This document shows, piece by piece, positions 12,241-23,173 of a stretch of DNA of 64,000 nt; position 1 is the first letter of the stretch; every line of letters starts with the position of its first letter. The notes under the pieces are model-generated. The model worked only from the letters and a program-made list of their open reading frames with translations, made no database searches and was not told the origin of the DNA. Source of the stretch: Sipunculus nudus (Eukaryota > Annelida > Sipuncula > Golfingiida > Sipunculidae); contig CM049320.1 of assembly GCA_026874595.1 (NCBI GenBank), positions 40,980,714 to 41,044,713 on the forward strand. The letters run 5' to 3'. The position numbers were made by a program, and so were the translations under genes.

Positions 12241-13744
12241 AAAAAAAATCACTGTAACTGATGTATAACACTTCATTTAGATTTATGGAACATTAATGAA
12301 TATTGAACTAAGGAGGTGGACTTACAAATGTTTACAATTTATGACTAAGTACACATGTGGCTAGATTTAAATACCACAAACCCTTCTCCAGATCTAAATA
12401 CTATCTGTTTGAAATACCAGATCACTGACGGTAATGCAGTGCAAACAGCTGCCTCAGAGGCACAGGGAAGATGCTGAAGGAATCTGCAAGGATGCAAAGA
12501 CCGGCTTTTAGCTGAAGGATATCAAACAGCTTTATAAATCAGCCCATCTTGTTTTCATCAACAAACTCTGCATCAACAGGACAAGGTACTAAGGATGAGG
12601 CAAACACCTATGGATGACAGGCCGAGCCAGGCATCAGCACAGCCTGTCTGCTTAATGAGATAATTATGTCCCTCGTATCATCAAGTTTGGTAAAATATTA
12701 AATTGAATTCTTCAGTGGTAACCATGCATGCAGTGGCTGTAAACAGGAGCTGCCAACTCAAAGATTAATCAAGAGAAACTTGGGCAAAACCTGAGGCTTA
12801 AAAATGGTAAAAATCTGAAAATGGTTAAATAAATGAACAGGTGGTCATTATTTTGATGTGGCCAATAAACTGATGTGGTCATTAGGTAAGTTTTCTGTAT
12901 ATAAATATAAATTTATCCGTTTAGGTAATCTTCACTTTAATATCAACAGAGGCATTATATAGTTCTTACCATGGTGACACAATCTAATATTAAATTCCAC
13001 AAACAAATACCTCAGCCATCATACTTATTCATGCCTAGTTTTTTTTTCTTTACTTCTCAATACTGCAGATTCCCTGGGGCGCTGCCAACACTCTGGCTAC
13101 AATAAAAGAATTCCTAGAAGTCTAGGAGTGACATCATGCAATCAGTGGTGAATCGTCAGCCATTAACTAATATCTGTCTCGGTGCAAGAATGTCTGGCGC
13201 TCACAGCAAACCACTAGGACCATCAGAGCTCACTTCAAAGGTCACATGATCCTGCTGTATAGGTGAGGTTGAGGCCAGACTAAGCACTAGCCGAGGCATA
13301 CTTTAGATTTAGTTGAACGTCCATACTTAGAACAATATTTGTAGGAAAATCAAGGTAATACCATGATGATAGTACTCATAGTGTATGAGGTATTCTAAGT
13401 CTCATTTTTATTACTAAAAAAATAAACCAAAATTACCATGGCTCTTTTAGAGCTATAAACCACTGTCATCTGGTTAAAACTGTACGTGTTCTCGCTATTG
13501 ACAGGGTTTAATCCCAAGCACACAACAAAGTCCCATCCCTGTCAGTGGTATATTTGAGCATTATTCTGTGAGGGTGACAAATAAACTGATGCTTGGTAGT
13601 AACAATACTAATAGTTCAATTAAATAAACACAAAACTTACCAAAAAATATAATAATAAATTTGTTTCTTTACACAAACATCTTGGCTGACAAGCTTGTCA
13701 GAAGATTCAACTTTTTTCACAGCTGGGACTCAACATCTGTGTCT
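12241..13744. other. Unassigned, mostly unique sequence
   Basis: No repeat family recognised. About 12420-12680 is less AT-rich and unique-looking. At 13067 a long pyrimidine tract ends in ACTGCAG on the plus strand, but the sequence behind it closes within 19-26 codons in the longest frames and has no usable donor, so no exon is called. Confidence 0.4.
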
Positions 13745-14280
13745 GAAGTCTGTATTCTTGTCACAAGTCTGTATTCTTGTCACAAGACTGTATCCTTGTC
13801 ACAAGACTGTCACATGACTATATCCTTGTCGTAAGACTGTATCCTTGTCACAAGTCTGTACCTTTGTCACATGACTATATCCTTGTCATAAGACTGTATC
13901 CTTGTCACATGACTGTATCCTTGTCAAAGTCTGAATCCTTGTCACATGACTGTACCCTTGTCACAAGTCTGTACCCTTGTCAAAAGACTGTACCCTTGTC
14001 ACAAGTCTTTATCCTTTTCACAAGTGGATCTTTATCCTTGTCACAAGTCAATCCTTATCCTTGTCACAAGACTGTACCGTTGTCACAAGTCCATATCCTT
14101 ATCACAAGACTGTGTCCTTTTAACAAATATGTATCCATGTCAAAAGTCTGTATATATTCCTGTCACATGTCTGTTTTTTGTCACAAACATATTTTTGTCA
14201 CAAGTCTGTTTTCTTGTCATAAGACTACTTTATGTCAATGTCCAAGTCACAAGATTATGTCCTTGTCATACCTATGACAT
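13745..14280 (+). repeat. Minisatellite, about 19-bp unit (CTGTATCCTTGTCACAAGA)
   Basis: Roughly 25-28 imperfect tandem copies of a 19-bp unit, with variants such as TTCTTGTCAC, CCTTGTCATA and some short or merged units. The plus strand of the unit lacks stop codons in most frames, so it produces long open frames that are artefacts. Confidence 0.9.
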
Positions 14281-14559
14281 CTCTTAATTCTTAAGCATAA
14301 TGCCTTTTTTTATACATTGCCTTAATCAATACGACTCTGATGTGTGATGCTATATAAACAAATCAATAAGGGACATGGGAAGAAAACATTAGTTTAAATG
14401 GGCTTGGTGTTTTGTTAATATTAACCACTTCTTTATAAATAAATGTTAAAAATATCCCACCAACACAACATTTCCTAGTCTCAGTGTAGTTGGTACCATC
14501 AGTAGCCTATCAACTCTTCCACCCTTCACCCACACGCACAGCATACCCTGATAAAATCC
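14281..14559. other. Nothing recognised
   Basis: AT-rich sequence between the minisatellite and the palindrome-rich unique block; no feature supported. Confidence 0.5.
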
Positions 14560-15170
14560 ATCCATAACACAGGACCCATAGCAGCAGCAGCTAATTGCTT
14601 CTGCCGTTACATTTATGACTGGCAATTTGAACAATGCCATTCTTGTTAATGCCCAGCAGTGCTCTGACAATAGAAGGCAGATCTAAAGCCACTTCAAGGG
14701 AAAGCCAATCAGCACCTGTGAGTAGATCACCTGCTCATCATGCTGGCCTTGGTGCCCTAGCTCCTTGCTTTAAGGAGCCTATTTATATCTGCTCATTTGA
14801 GCAGTTTTTCATTTTATTATTCTGCATCAGCAATTCAATTAGCAGAAAGATTCCTCATTGTTAAGAAATTAGAGGCACTGACAACTATTTATCCTGTAAT
14901 TTGGTAAGGGTGGGAATTTGTCCATTTTAATATTTGTTTGACTGCCTGCTGCCCGCAAAATAAACAGGCATGCCTTGCAAGAGCAATTTTTCATTGCTGC
15001 TGGATAATAGGAAGGTTACTGAATATGGCAGACTATTATCATTCACAGTTTTTCACAAGCAATTACCTTTAGTTTAATTTTAATCAAGTCAGCTGTGGGT
15101 TACCCATGACTTTGGTTCTGTTGATTACATGTGAACTTTTTCTGAGATAATGAACGGAAATGAGAACTAA
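14560..15170. promoter_or_regulatory. Unique block resembling a conserved non-coding element
   Basis: Repeat-free, moderately GC-rich sequence with a dense mix of candidate factor sites: homeodomain cores (CAATTAGC, GCAATTACC), a SOX-like AACAATG and a CAGCTG E-box. Two inverted repeats lie close together: CTCCTT/AAGGAG at 14761-14777 and CTGCTCA-TT-TGAGCAG at 14789-14804, the latter with a CATTTG E-box at its centre. No exon fits. A cis-regulatory role is inferred only from composition. Confidence 0.3.
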
Positions 15171-15704
15171 ACCATCTTAGAAAACCTCATGAATAACATT
15201 ACTGTTTCTGATTTTCTGAGGCATAAAAGCTAAAACTCCCTCTGGAGTTTTCTGCTCCAAGGTCTGATGGAGGTACTCCTGTTATAAAAAGGAAACTTGT
15301 GGAATTTAAGTCCCCAACTTCTGCCTCTTTTTGTCTTTCATGCTTACCTGATCAATATGATTAAGTTTTTTTATGTTTGCCTGAAAATGTCTCCAAATGT
15401 CATAGTGGCTGTGTTTAGTTTTCATGGTACCCTGAAGATGTCTCCATTTGGTTGTGAAATGGGTACAAAATTTAATATTTTTGTTTTGGAGTTGGAGGGA
15501 ATAAATTATCAGACAGACACTCCAAAACCAATCCCAACCAAGGTATGCATGGGAGCAATCACTGACTAAAATTTGAATGAAACAAGATAATTTTTAGGAA
15601 TGTTACCCCATTTAAACGAAAACCTGATGGATGAACACACAAAGGGACAGACAGACAAACCCAAAACAATGTCCCCGTTCGAAGAAGCAGACAAATCAAG
15701 CACA
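15171..15704. other. Mostly unassigned; weak exon candidate at 15348-15431 (minus)
   Basis: On the minus strand, 15348-15431 is open for 28 codons, phase 0 at both ends, with a good donor (CAG/GTAAGC) but a weak acceptor (GAGACATCTTCAG). It would be phase-compatible after the exon at 18539-18665. The DNA contains an internal direct repeat (CTGAARATGTCTCCA), which lowers confidence, so no CDS is called. Confidence 0.3.
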
Positions 15705-16140
15705 TCCCCCACACGCCTCATGCAGTGGTAATACCCTGCATATGCAGGCATCCCTCGTCCCCTTTTGTTTTTAACCGCTGCAAGGTTCTCTAGTTCTGAA
15801 TACCAGGGTGGGCACAGAGCAAAGAACTGTAATCAGACCACTGACAGCAACTTAGTAGCCACATTGTGCATCACCTCCACATTTTAAACATGAGACACAA
15901 GCTCTCAATGGTCTGATTTCATCAGTTCTTGCACAGGGGAAAGATTGGGACCAACAAGAACGGGTGTTTTGGAGTAATCATGCAGGCCACTGAAAGCAGG
16001 TGCACGTGTCACATGTTTAAAATTAAGCTTATAAAGATGACTTTTAACCCTCCCTGAGCTATGTCCATTCCCTACGCCTAACCCCTTCTTTAAACCAATA
16101 CAGAGATGATATGATATTTTTTTAGTCAAATGGTCCATTC
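15705..16140. repeat. Family F foldback repeat, copy 1
   Basis: Shares blocks with 35060-35500 and 36125-36365: CCTCATGCAG, TAACCGCTGCAAGGTTCTCT, GGGTGGGCACAGAGCAAAGA and TCAGACCA. Imperfect inverted arms (ATCAGACCA near 15831 against TGGTCTGATT near 15910) make it foldback-like. No coding. Family E copy 2 begins 88 bases further on. Confidence 0.6.
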
Positions 16141-16228
16141 CAAATTCCACAAAAACCAACTTCTAGCATCAGTATTACTGGCATACAAAGTGAGACATAA
16201 AATAAAGAAGATTGTGTTTTGCATTTTT

Positions 16229-16555
16229 GCCCCTGCCAGGACAGAATGTATTCATCTCAGTTGGGTGTGTTTGTTAACAACATAGCTCATGCAATCATGG
16301 AATCTCATGAAATTTTCAGGGTTTGTCAGGAATGGGCCAATGAAGAATTAACATGATTTTCTTGTGGATTCGGCACATAAATTGTCTTCAGGAACATCAT
16401 CAAGGAATGTTCACAAATGTACAGTCACTTTTGCACCAATGAACCTGGGAATATGGGCCCAATAAGTGAATGCAAAAAAGGTATTGAGAGCATCCAACCA
16501 AGGGCATCCCCCTCCATGGTGGAGGCTTGCATTCCTTAGAATGCAGATTTCTAGT
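16229..16555 (-). mobile_element. Family E short HINE-like element
   Basis: Best-preserved copy. On the minus strand it opens ACTAGAAATCTGCATTCTAA, followed by GGAATGCAAGCCTCCACC. The plus-strand segment 16511-16526 (CCTCCATGGTGGAGGC) forms a small hairpin, and the other end reads GCCCCTGCCAGG on the plus strand (16229). GCCTCC-type motifs at both ends in inverted orientation match the subterminal-inverted-repeat layout of families A to D. Confidence 0.7.
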
Positions 16556-17503
16556 TTGATACTTTGTTTTTAATTATATAATCAATCACCAAATCAAATT
16601 CATGAAATCCTACACTTCATCTTTCTCAGTTTTTCATCAGAAGAAATAAGTTTTCTAGGATGTAACATTGTAAGATAACAGGGCTACCTTCCACTCCTAT
16701 TCACTATAAGTGTACTGTAAGCTCCCCCAATGGTAATAGTACTGTCCTGGGCAAGGTGCAAAAACTTCACTTATTCTGTGGTGCCTGAATGATCCGTTTT
16801 GGGCCCAGCAGCCCACGTCTGGGGCGACACTTAGTTCAGCCATTTTGAAGAGCTAAGGGACTAAACGTAAATCAACATAAGGCAAAATTACAGTAGCCGC
16901 TGTGATTGAGATATATCCCTGATTATCATGTTTAAGTAATAGACTGGCAGTATATGTTTGGCTTACTAATAACAACCATCCAAATTCAGACAGACCTTTC
17001 ATTTATTTGGTGATTTTATAAACATAAACTGCTGTGTTATTGTATTTTAACTGAGGGAAAATCCTACAATATTACACTAGTTTATGAATACACAACATCT
17101 ATCAGTCTGGCATCATACCATTCCAAGGATTTACATTCTTTTTTATTAGCCCAGTTCAAATGCTGCCATAATCCCTTCTAAATGGTTATAACTTGCCGTA
17201 TCAACTTCTTTTTCATAGTAATTAGCATCTAAGCATTTCCAAAATCAATCTCTCAGTCTGATCACTTGCACAGACCAATTACTATAATTCTTCCCATAAC
17301 CATGGCAACAGGCATGGCCCCTTGACATTAATTTGGTGTGAGATCAGTGGCAATAAGGTGTGACAAGTTGATGATTAATGAATCGGGTTAATCACTGTAG
17401 GGTCAAGGCTCACTTCTTCAAGTTGAGAGACTTATGTATTGTTCTGCGGATTCACGATTTTACTTCAACCAGCAAAGGTGGTCAGCATACTATACATAAT
17501 GTA
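16556..17503. other. Unassigned sequence
   Basis: About 16730-16870 (CCTGGGCAAGGTGCAAAAAC, TTTTGGGCCCAGCAGCCC) looks like a degraded dispersed repeat, but no second copy is in the window. The rest is AT-rich with nothing recognised. Confidence 0.35.
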
Positions 17504-17951
17504 TAGGGGTATAACAATGTATGGAAGAATTAATGCACTGAATTGCAAGCCCTCAATTAAATTGTAATGATTATAAATAAACTCGGAAGTGATTCATTCT
17601 GATTATTATTTTTTTTTGCATGTACCATCCCCAAGTCCTCTTTGAGTTGTCAAATTTGACACTGAGCAGTTCACGATAACGTAGCTCTTCATCTCCTACA
17701 TAGGCCCCAAACCTATTTTAAACATTTGCTGGTGGACCACTAAACTCGCATAGAAACATATATGGCAGTGACAAAAAGAGCTATATTTTTCTTTTTTTTG
17801 TTCAATTTACTAACATCCTTTTGGTAAAATTGCTTTTATTTTTAAAAGTCTGAAATATACTAATTAATTAAGAATTAAATGGCAAATTGAATCTAAGGTA
17901 AAGAATTGATAATTAATCGATTCTAAGGGCCCTCACAATTTACAGGCCTAG
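17504..17951 (+). repeat. Family G hAT-like non-autonomous repeat, copy 1
   Basis: Homologous along its length to 28636-29058. Shared blocks include GCACTGAATT-CAAGCCCTC, GTCAAATTTGACA, TTTAAACATTTGCTG, GGTAAAGAAT and TTCTAAGGGCCCTCACAATT. The ends TAGGGGTATAACAATG and, inverted, TAGGCCTGTAAATTGTGA make imperfect terminal inverted repeats of hAT type. No 8-bp target duplication was found, so the superfamily is tentative. Confidence 0.6.
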
Positions 17952-18267
17952 TGGTCAATATATTATACATTATGTTAATATATATATAACATGACCCCCA
18001 AGGAGTGCTCACATCAAATTTCCAGAGATAATTAAAATGAAACATATGTGGTGAATACAGCTTGTTAATAAATACAAATACTTAATACACACAAATGCAT
18101 ATGACAGTTTTACTAATGACAGAACACCCAACCCATATAAATAAGCAACACATGATGTATTGATCAGTATTTCAGCTGGTTGATGGCCCTTTTTTATCTG
18201 TTGATCTAATTACCTCAAGAATAATCTGAATATTAACTGAAATAAACTTTGTAGCACTCATAAAATG

Positions 18268-18314
<47 letters not shown>

Positions 18315-18538
18315 CTTATTTAACTAAACTGAAAGGATTTGTATCACTGGACATGTTGAAACAGCTGCAGTTCAATTAACAGGCACAGCTTTAGAAATGT
18401 GAAGTTTCAATACACAATAAAGTAAAAGAAAAGTTACATTCACATAATTTCAGGTTTACATGGAAATCATGAATGGAATGCAGGTATACATATATAAGGC
18501 ATATTCACTCTTTACAAATATGTTCTCATTATACATAC
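17952..18538. other. AT-rich sequence with (TA)n
   Basis: Holds the (TA)n run at 18272-18312; otherwise nothing recognised. If the exon at 18539-18665 is real, this is its downstream intron. Confidence 0.45.
18272..18312. repeat. (TA)n microsatellite
   Basis: About 41 bases of TA dinucleotide repeat. Confidence 0.95.
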
Positions 18539-18665
18539 GTACTGGCCGGTCGGTAGTTTAATGGATGCAAGATATTCAAAACCGAGATTTACATCATGAC
18601 CAGTACACCAATAATTAAATTTCATTTTATAATCCAGTTTATTAGACACAACAATGATTTTTATA
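18539..18665 (-). CDS. Probable internal exon; GOLD-like beta-rich segment?
   Basis: On the minus strand an acceptor (ATCAAATTTCAG) precedes T plus 42 open codons, then a donor (CAGTAC/GTATGT). Residues run IKIIVVSNKLDYKMKFNYW, then CTGHDVNLGFEYLASIKLP, then TGQY. The phase-2 start completes the AG left by the exon at 22554-22652 (AG + T = Ser). The pattern aromatic-x-aromatic followed by D-V-x-L-G-F faintly recalls the W-E-F ... D-I-G-F-G core of GOLD domains in SEC14-like and ACBD3/TMED8 proteins; this is a weak resemblance. An alternative donor (CCA/GTACGT) would end the exon four bases earlier. Confidence 0.45.
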
Positions 18666-19445
18666 CTGAAATTTGATTTTTTAAATTTGAAAGTTGACCA
18701 ACATAAGATGATAAACAAAAGAAATTCATGTTGACATCATATATATTCCATGCACTGTAAACACAAGTCTAACACTAAAACAGGGAAATACACCATCCCC
18801 TGCTAAACTGAATTACATGATCCAGGGCTTAATAATAAACAGTCCTCAGGGGACAGAGAGATTTAGCCCAGCTAAATCCATTTCTGAGTGGATCCTGGCA
18901 AACTATGTGGAAAAATGATATCACAAGCAGTTATGCCCGATATGATGTGAACCAAAGCCTCAAACCTGTCTCACTCCTGGCAACGGTGTGTCACAGGGGA
19001 ACACACTCCCAAACAAGACAAGCACTCTCAGTTCAGCTTATTACTAGACCTTGTAATATGATTCTGATAATTCTTCCCCACATCAGTATGCTTCGAACAC
19101 TGCAATAATTTATGCAAAGACAATGACAAAGTGAAACTGATCCCCTTTTGGGTCCCAGTTAGAGGGGTCAAAGTTGGGCGGGTACCATTTAGACACTACG
19201 TTATATTAACATGACTTGATCATAGAATAAAGTAGCCGAGGATTTGAAGTTTTATGAAAAAGCATAAAAAAAAAAATCATGAAATCTGGTATATCTGTTG
19301 ATCTAACACAATATAAGTATGATGTTTAATGCAATCCATGATAACCTTGCACATGATGTTGGCATAGCCAATTCAGCTGAGTTGCTGTGCAAATAAGCTG
19401 TTCATCTTTCAGGATGTTTCACACTGCTGGATATTTGCATATATA
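18666..19445. other. Probable intron; unassigned
   Basis: No repeat family or gene recognised. About 18850-19080 is less AT-rich and unique-looking. If the minus-strand exon chain is real, this is part of the intron between 22554 and 18665. Confidence 0.4.
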
Positions 19446-20399
19446 CTGTATTCGACGTAATAAGCGCCCCTCCTGTAATAAGCGCCCATCCCCCCCATCG
19501 GATTTGGAAGATCACTTTAATTAAGAAAACTAAGGGATGAGCCATCCTGACCTCACTTGTTTCCCTACCCAATATAACATTTGGCGATGCAATGCTTTCA
19601 TTTCCCCCCACAAAGCTTAAAAATTAAAGCCAGTTTTTATTCTATTTCCATTAGGCTTTATCATCTAATATAAAAATAATATTAGTTATACACAACAGAA
19701 TCTGTGGTTGAGTGTGTCATAGATAACATTGACTGACTGTGTCCATAAAGGCTGACCCTGCAGGTGGCCATGCTGATCGGGTGAAGTGAATCCAGGTACA
19801 TATGTGGATATATTATGCAATAAAATATATATACTTACCGTATTTGCTCGGAACAGGACGATAAATTTTATCCTAAAAATATTTGGCAAAGAAGGGCGCC
19901 CGTCTTATATACGGGTACATGTTTTTCATCATACTCAGGGCCGCCAAGGATAATTTACGGCAATCAGCATTATTACGTTGGTCTAACTTGACACCGTGAA
20001 TATCCGCAATCAAGTATGGTGGTAACAGACACTCAATAAAGGACATTACAATGCTTTGTTTTTGTCTGAATTTATCATTTATACATCAGTTTTACATGTG
20101 CACATAGTTAAATAATAAATAAGAAAAGGTTTGCCCTTGCCGTATTGACACAGGGATTTTAACTAAATCAATATATGAAAGCGCTTCTGACAGTAGAGCC
20201 TGTGATTTTCTGCAATCACGGAAGGAATCGACAGACTGAAAAGGAATCCATTTGAATTCCCAATCCTGAAAATATATGTTTTAATGTGTTTTTTGCCAAA
20301 AATTTCTTGGCAATTCACTTGAAACATGTATGCAGTGATATAATTGTGGATGCCGCTGACAGCGTGCAGGGCTTACCCTTGTACTCAAGATCCCAAAGC

Positions 20400-20460
20400 C
20401 CTGGGGTTATTTGTGTGTATACGGCGCTTGCGCAAGGGATGCTGGGAACTTGCCTACTCG
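20400..20460. promoter_or_regulatory. Promoter-like motifs inside family T
   Basis: CTTGCGCAAG, a perfect 10-bp palindrome holding the C/EBP-type TTGCGCAA, is followed at once by GGATGCTGGGAA, which matches half of the ZNF143/SBS motif in reverse orientation. This part of the element is absent from the second copy, which is interrupted before reaching it. It could be an internal promoter or captured host sequence. Inference from motifs only. Confidence 0.25.
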
Positions 20461-21431
20461 TTTAAAAGCCACCCAGTAGCACGTAATTTGCATATTAAAA
20501 CAAGGATGATTGTTTCATATGGTGCCTTATTTACCACATATGTTCACATGGCCAGTGAATGCAGACGCTGTCGATTGGCTTGCACACTTACATACAAGGA
20601 GACTCACACATGGCACTTCGATTACAAAACAACCAGTGGTGTGTTATATTTATAAATATGAAGCGGCCTTTCCTCAGGTGATGTGAAATTTATGTTTGTC
20701 AAGCATGTATTATTGGACTACATATACATCAATAAATGAATGTTTTATAATGGGTCAACAAAGTTCAAGAAAGGGGCTGTGTTTCTGCGGGATAAAAATA
20801 TGACAAATTTCCTCAAAATTTTAAAACAAACCCACAGATTTAGTGCGCATACCCACTGAAGTTAATATAATACACTGGAGTCTGAGGGCCTGTATTTTAG
20901 CTTTTTTTTAAAACTTTTGCATGTTATATCATGCACAATGAAGGACAAAAAGGACAATTATTGGCGATGCCATTCCATGTAATACATCTGCTCAACTGTC
21001 AAAGGTATTTGCGCAAGGTGACTGACATAATCAGGGTACTGACGTCCTGTATTATATTTTTTCATCTTTCAAATAAATACTGTTTTACAAACCTTTATAT
21101 GAACATTTTATATATTCTACTACCTTATTAGGCATTGACTTTTATTAAAGAGTTCATTTATTACCATCCTTATTTTTCCTCTTCACCTGCAAAGGAAATC
21201 TTGAACTGCAGTCATTCATACAATTCTCTAATACAACACAAAATAAAATCGTCTGCAAATCGGTACCACTTGGATTAGTCATTATTTTTCAAAACTTCAC
21301 ACAACCAAAATGCTAAAAGATTGTTGGTTTTTTAATTGTCCTGAATGTGCTGTGAAGTCAAACACGTGTACATAAGACGTGGTGTTAAAATTGGAGGATC
21401 ATAATGCACTTTGGAAGTTGGCAGATGTGGA

Positions 21432-21451
21432 GGGGGGGGGGGGGGGGGGGG
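21432..21451. repeat. Poly-G tract (20 G)
   Basis: Uninterrupted run of G just inside the right end of family T; can form a G-quadruplex and is prone to length error. Confidence 0.9.
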
Positions 21452-21527
21452 CTTATTAGGGTGTAAAAATATAAGTGGAAAAATTTAATTTTAAGTGCAT
21501 CCCGGGCACTTATTACGTTGAATATGG

Positions 21528-22553
21528 TGCATTCAAAATATTATATATAAAATATAATGCATTTATTAGCTTTTGTAATTTTGTTAACCAATATGTTATT
21601 GATAAAGCATCAAACTGAACCTGCCAAACTGAGACCCGTCAGGCTTAGACCCATCCAGATAGATATTAAATATCCAACCTGTCCATCTGAGACCCATCCA
21701 TTTGAGATGACACCTAGCTCTGCCTTGTGCATCTGGCCAGTCAGCGAGATCCCTGCACATCACTTTTTGCGTTCAAAGGCAAAGTGAAATATCCCACTGT
21801 ACACTCAGTATATGTAACTGGTGTGGGAATTTGTCCCATTGTGTTAGTGCTATACTGGATTCTTTAATCAGATAGTCCAGCATTCAGAATATAACTGGTG
21901 CTAGTAACTCAGACTTTAACTTTTTTCTCCTGTAATTCATACTGAAATTCATTGTGTCCCAAACTTGGTATGTGACCAGTGGGGGAATTTTTTGTTTTGT
22001 TTTGTATGGTTAACTGTCAGTTTGATTCTCGTTATATTGAAATGACATATTATCATCTTTCAGTCTTTGCTGTTCCTTGTAGTGCCTGGCACAAATGGCC
22101 AATAATCACAGTTGAAATTTTCACTACCCTGGCAAGTGTCCTGCAAATGACCTGGGTCAACCAATATCTATATAACTAAGATGTCTCTCAGTCAGCTATT
22201 AAAAACACACTGAACGGTCACATGACTGGTTTTCATCTAAAAATGTTTATACCATTGCCACAATTGACACCATATTTCACTGAGACCATTTGCATGTCAA
22301 GTTCAGACTGATTTATTTACATGTAAACGGCAGTCTCCCTATTATAAAACCACTGATCCTGGGCAATGTCTGTTGATAAGCAGTTCCTTACTCTGCTTAA
22401 TGAGATTACAAGGTGATAAACAAATCTTCACTGAATCACCCTGACAGGCCACAAAACCTCCACTCAAATGACCAGACCATGTAATCCAGATACACATAAG
22501 AAATGATTATATATAACCATAGAGTACCAATTAGTGTCTTATAAAAGAATCAC
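21528..22553. other. Unassigned sequence
   Basis: No gene recognised. A short local repeat of GACCCRTC occurs near 21632-21695. Candidate intron of the minus-strand gene. Confidence 0.4.
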
Positions 22554-22652
22554 CTATCTGATCTTTTGCCATACAAATTAACAGTGAAACACTCAAGCAT
22601 TTCCTTTCCTTTATGAAATACATCTTCATATTTCTCCAGACTGTTTAATGAC
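22554..22652 (-). CDS. Probable internal exon, 99 bp
   Basis: On the minus strand it is bounded by GATTTATTTTTCAG and ATAG/GTGATT. Only one of three frames is open: one leading base, 32 codons, two trailing bases. Residues run SLNSLEKYEDVFHKGKEML, then ECFTVNLYGKRSD, a charged probable helix followed by a strand-like segment. Both junctions are phase-compatible with the neighbouring candidates: AG + G = Arg from 22948-22989, and AG + T = Ser into 18539-18665. No family recognised. The donor is only moderately good. Confidence 0.45.
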
Positions 22653-22672
22653 CTGAAAAATAAATCAAATTG

Positions 22673-22920
22673 TAACACTTACTTACGATAAAGTTAAATA
22701 AATTCAAATTAAAACCCAACAATCCTTATCTATTAACACTAACATATAAAGTTATAAATTAAAACTGAAACTCCAACCATCCTTATCTATTAACTCTTAC
22801 TTGCAGACAATGTTACAAATTCAAATTAAAACCCCAACAATCCATATCTATTAACACTTACTTACAAATAAAGTTATAAATTCAAGTAAAAACCCTAACA
22901 ATCCTTATAATCTATTAATG
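22673..22920. repeat. Tandem repeat, 4 units of about 62 bp
   Basis: Each unit runs CACTTACTTACAAATAAAGT, then TATAAATTCAAATTAAAACC, then CCAACAATCCTTATCTATTA, with small differences. It fills most of the 295-bp interval between two candidate minus-strand exons. The minus strand of each unit carries a GTAAGTAAGTG donor-like string. Confidence 0.85.
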
Positions 22921-22947
22921 TAACTAATTCATTTTTACATGTTTTAC

Positions 22948-22989
22948 CTCTGTATCTTATCATCCCTCAATTGGCTCTTTGTTGTCATT
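22948..22989 (-). CDS. Possible short exon, 42 bp
   Basis: On the minus strand a run of T's ending in TTTTAAG is followed by one base, 13 open codons (MTTKSQLRDDKIQ) and AG, then the donor GAG/GTAAAA. The trailing AG joins G of the next candidate exon as Arg, reading RDDKIQ-R-SLNSLEKYED. The first codon is ATG, so it could also be a start. The acceptor uses AAG and the exon is short, so support comes mainly from phase agreement with 22554-22652. Confidence 0.32.
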
Positions 22990-23173
22990 CTTAAAAAAAA
23001 AACAAGGCCTACAGGCCTAATGCGAACCTGTGCAAAGTTTGGAAGTATGAATGGAGGTTAATTTTTAAAATTTAATATTGATCCTCTTAAGTCCTGCATA
23101 TCTACCTTAGTCATTATGATTTCAGCAAAATGAACGTTTAGGACCTGCAAGTTTCAGACTAGGACATTTTAAA

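Larger units (their letters stand above)
19446..21527 (+). mobile_element. Family T terminal-inverted-repeat element, complete copy
   Basis: The left end CTGTATTCGACGTAATAAGC and the inverted right end CCATATTCAACGTAATAAGT match at 16 of 20 bases and both continue into CCC. A TA precedes the left end and TG follows the right one, so a TA target duplication is possible but not proved. A second TAATAAGC motif next to a C-rich tract lies inside each end (the 20-G run at 21432-21451 on the right). About 650 bases at the left match 61881-62534. No transposase frame is visible, so this looks like a non-autonomous DNA transposon; superfamily not determined. Confidence 0.7.

Noticed and set aside
13068-13260. 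Plus-strand exon behind a strong pyrimidine tract ending ACTGCAG
   Set aside because: All frames reach a stop within about 26 codons and there is no donor before the stops. A terminal or non-coding exon cannot be excluded but has no support.
13777-14277. 166-codon plus-strand open frame
   Set aside because: It lies wholly in the 19-bp minisatellite, whose unit lacks stops in most frames. The predicted protein is a drifting repeat, and overlapping frames are also open.
15348-15431. Minus-strand 28-codon exon, phase 0-0
   Set aside because: The acceptor tract is weak and the segment contains a direct repeat. Kept as a note in the region entry and not called.
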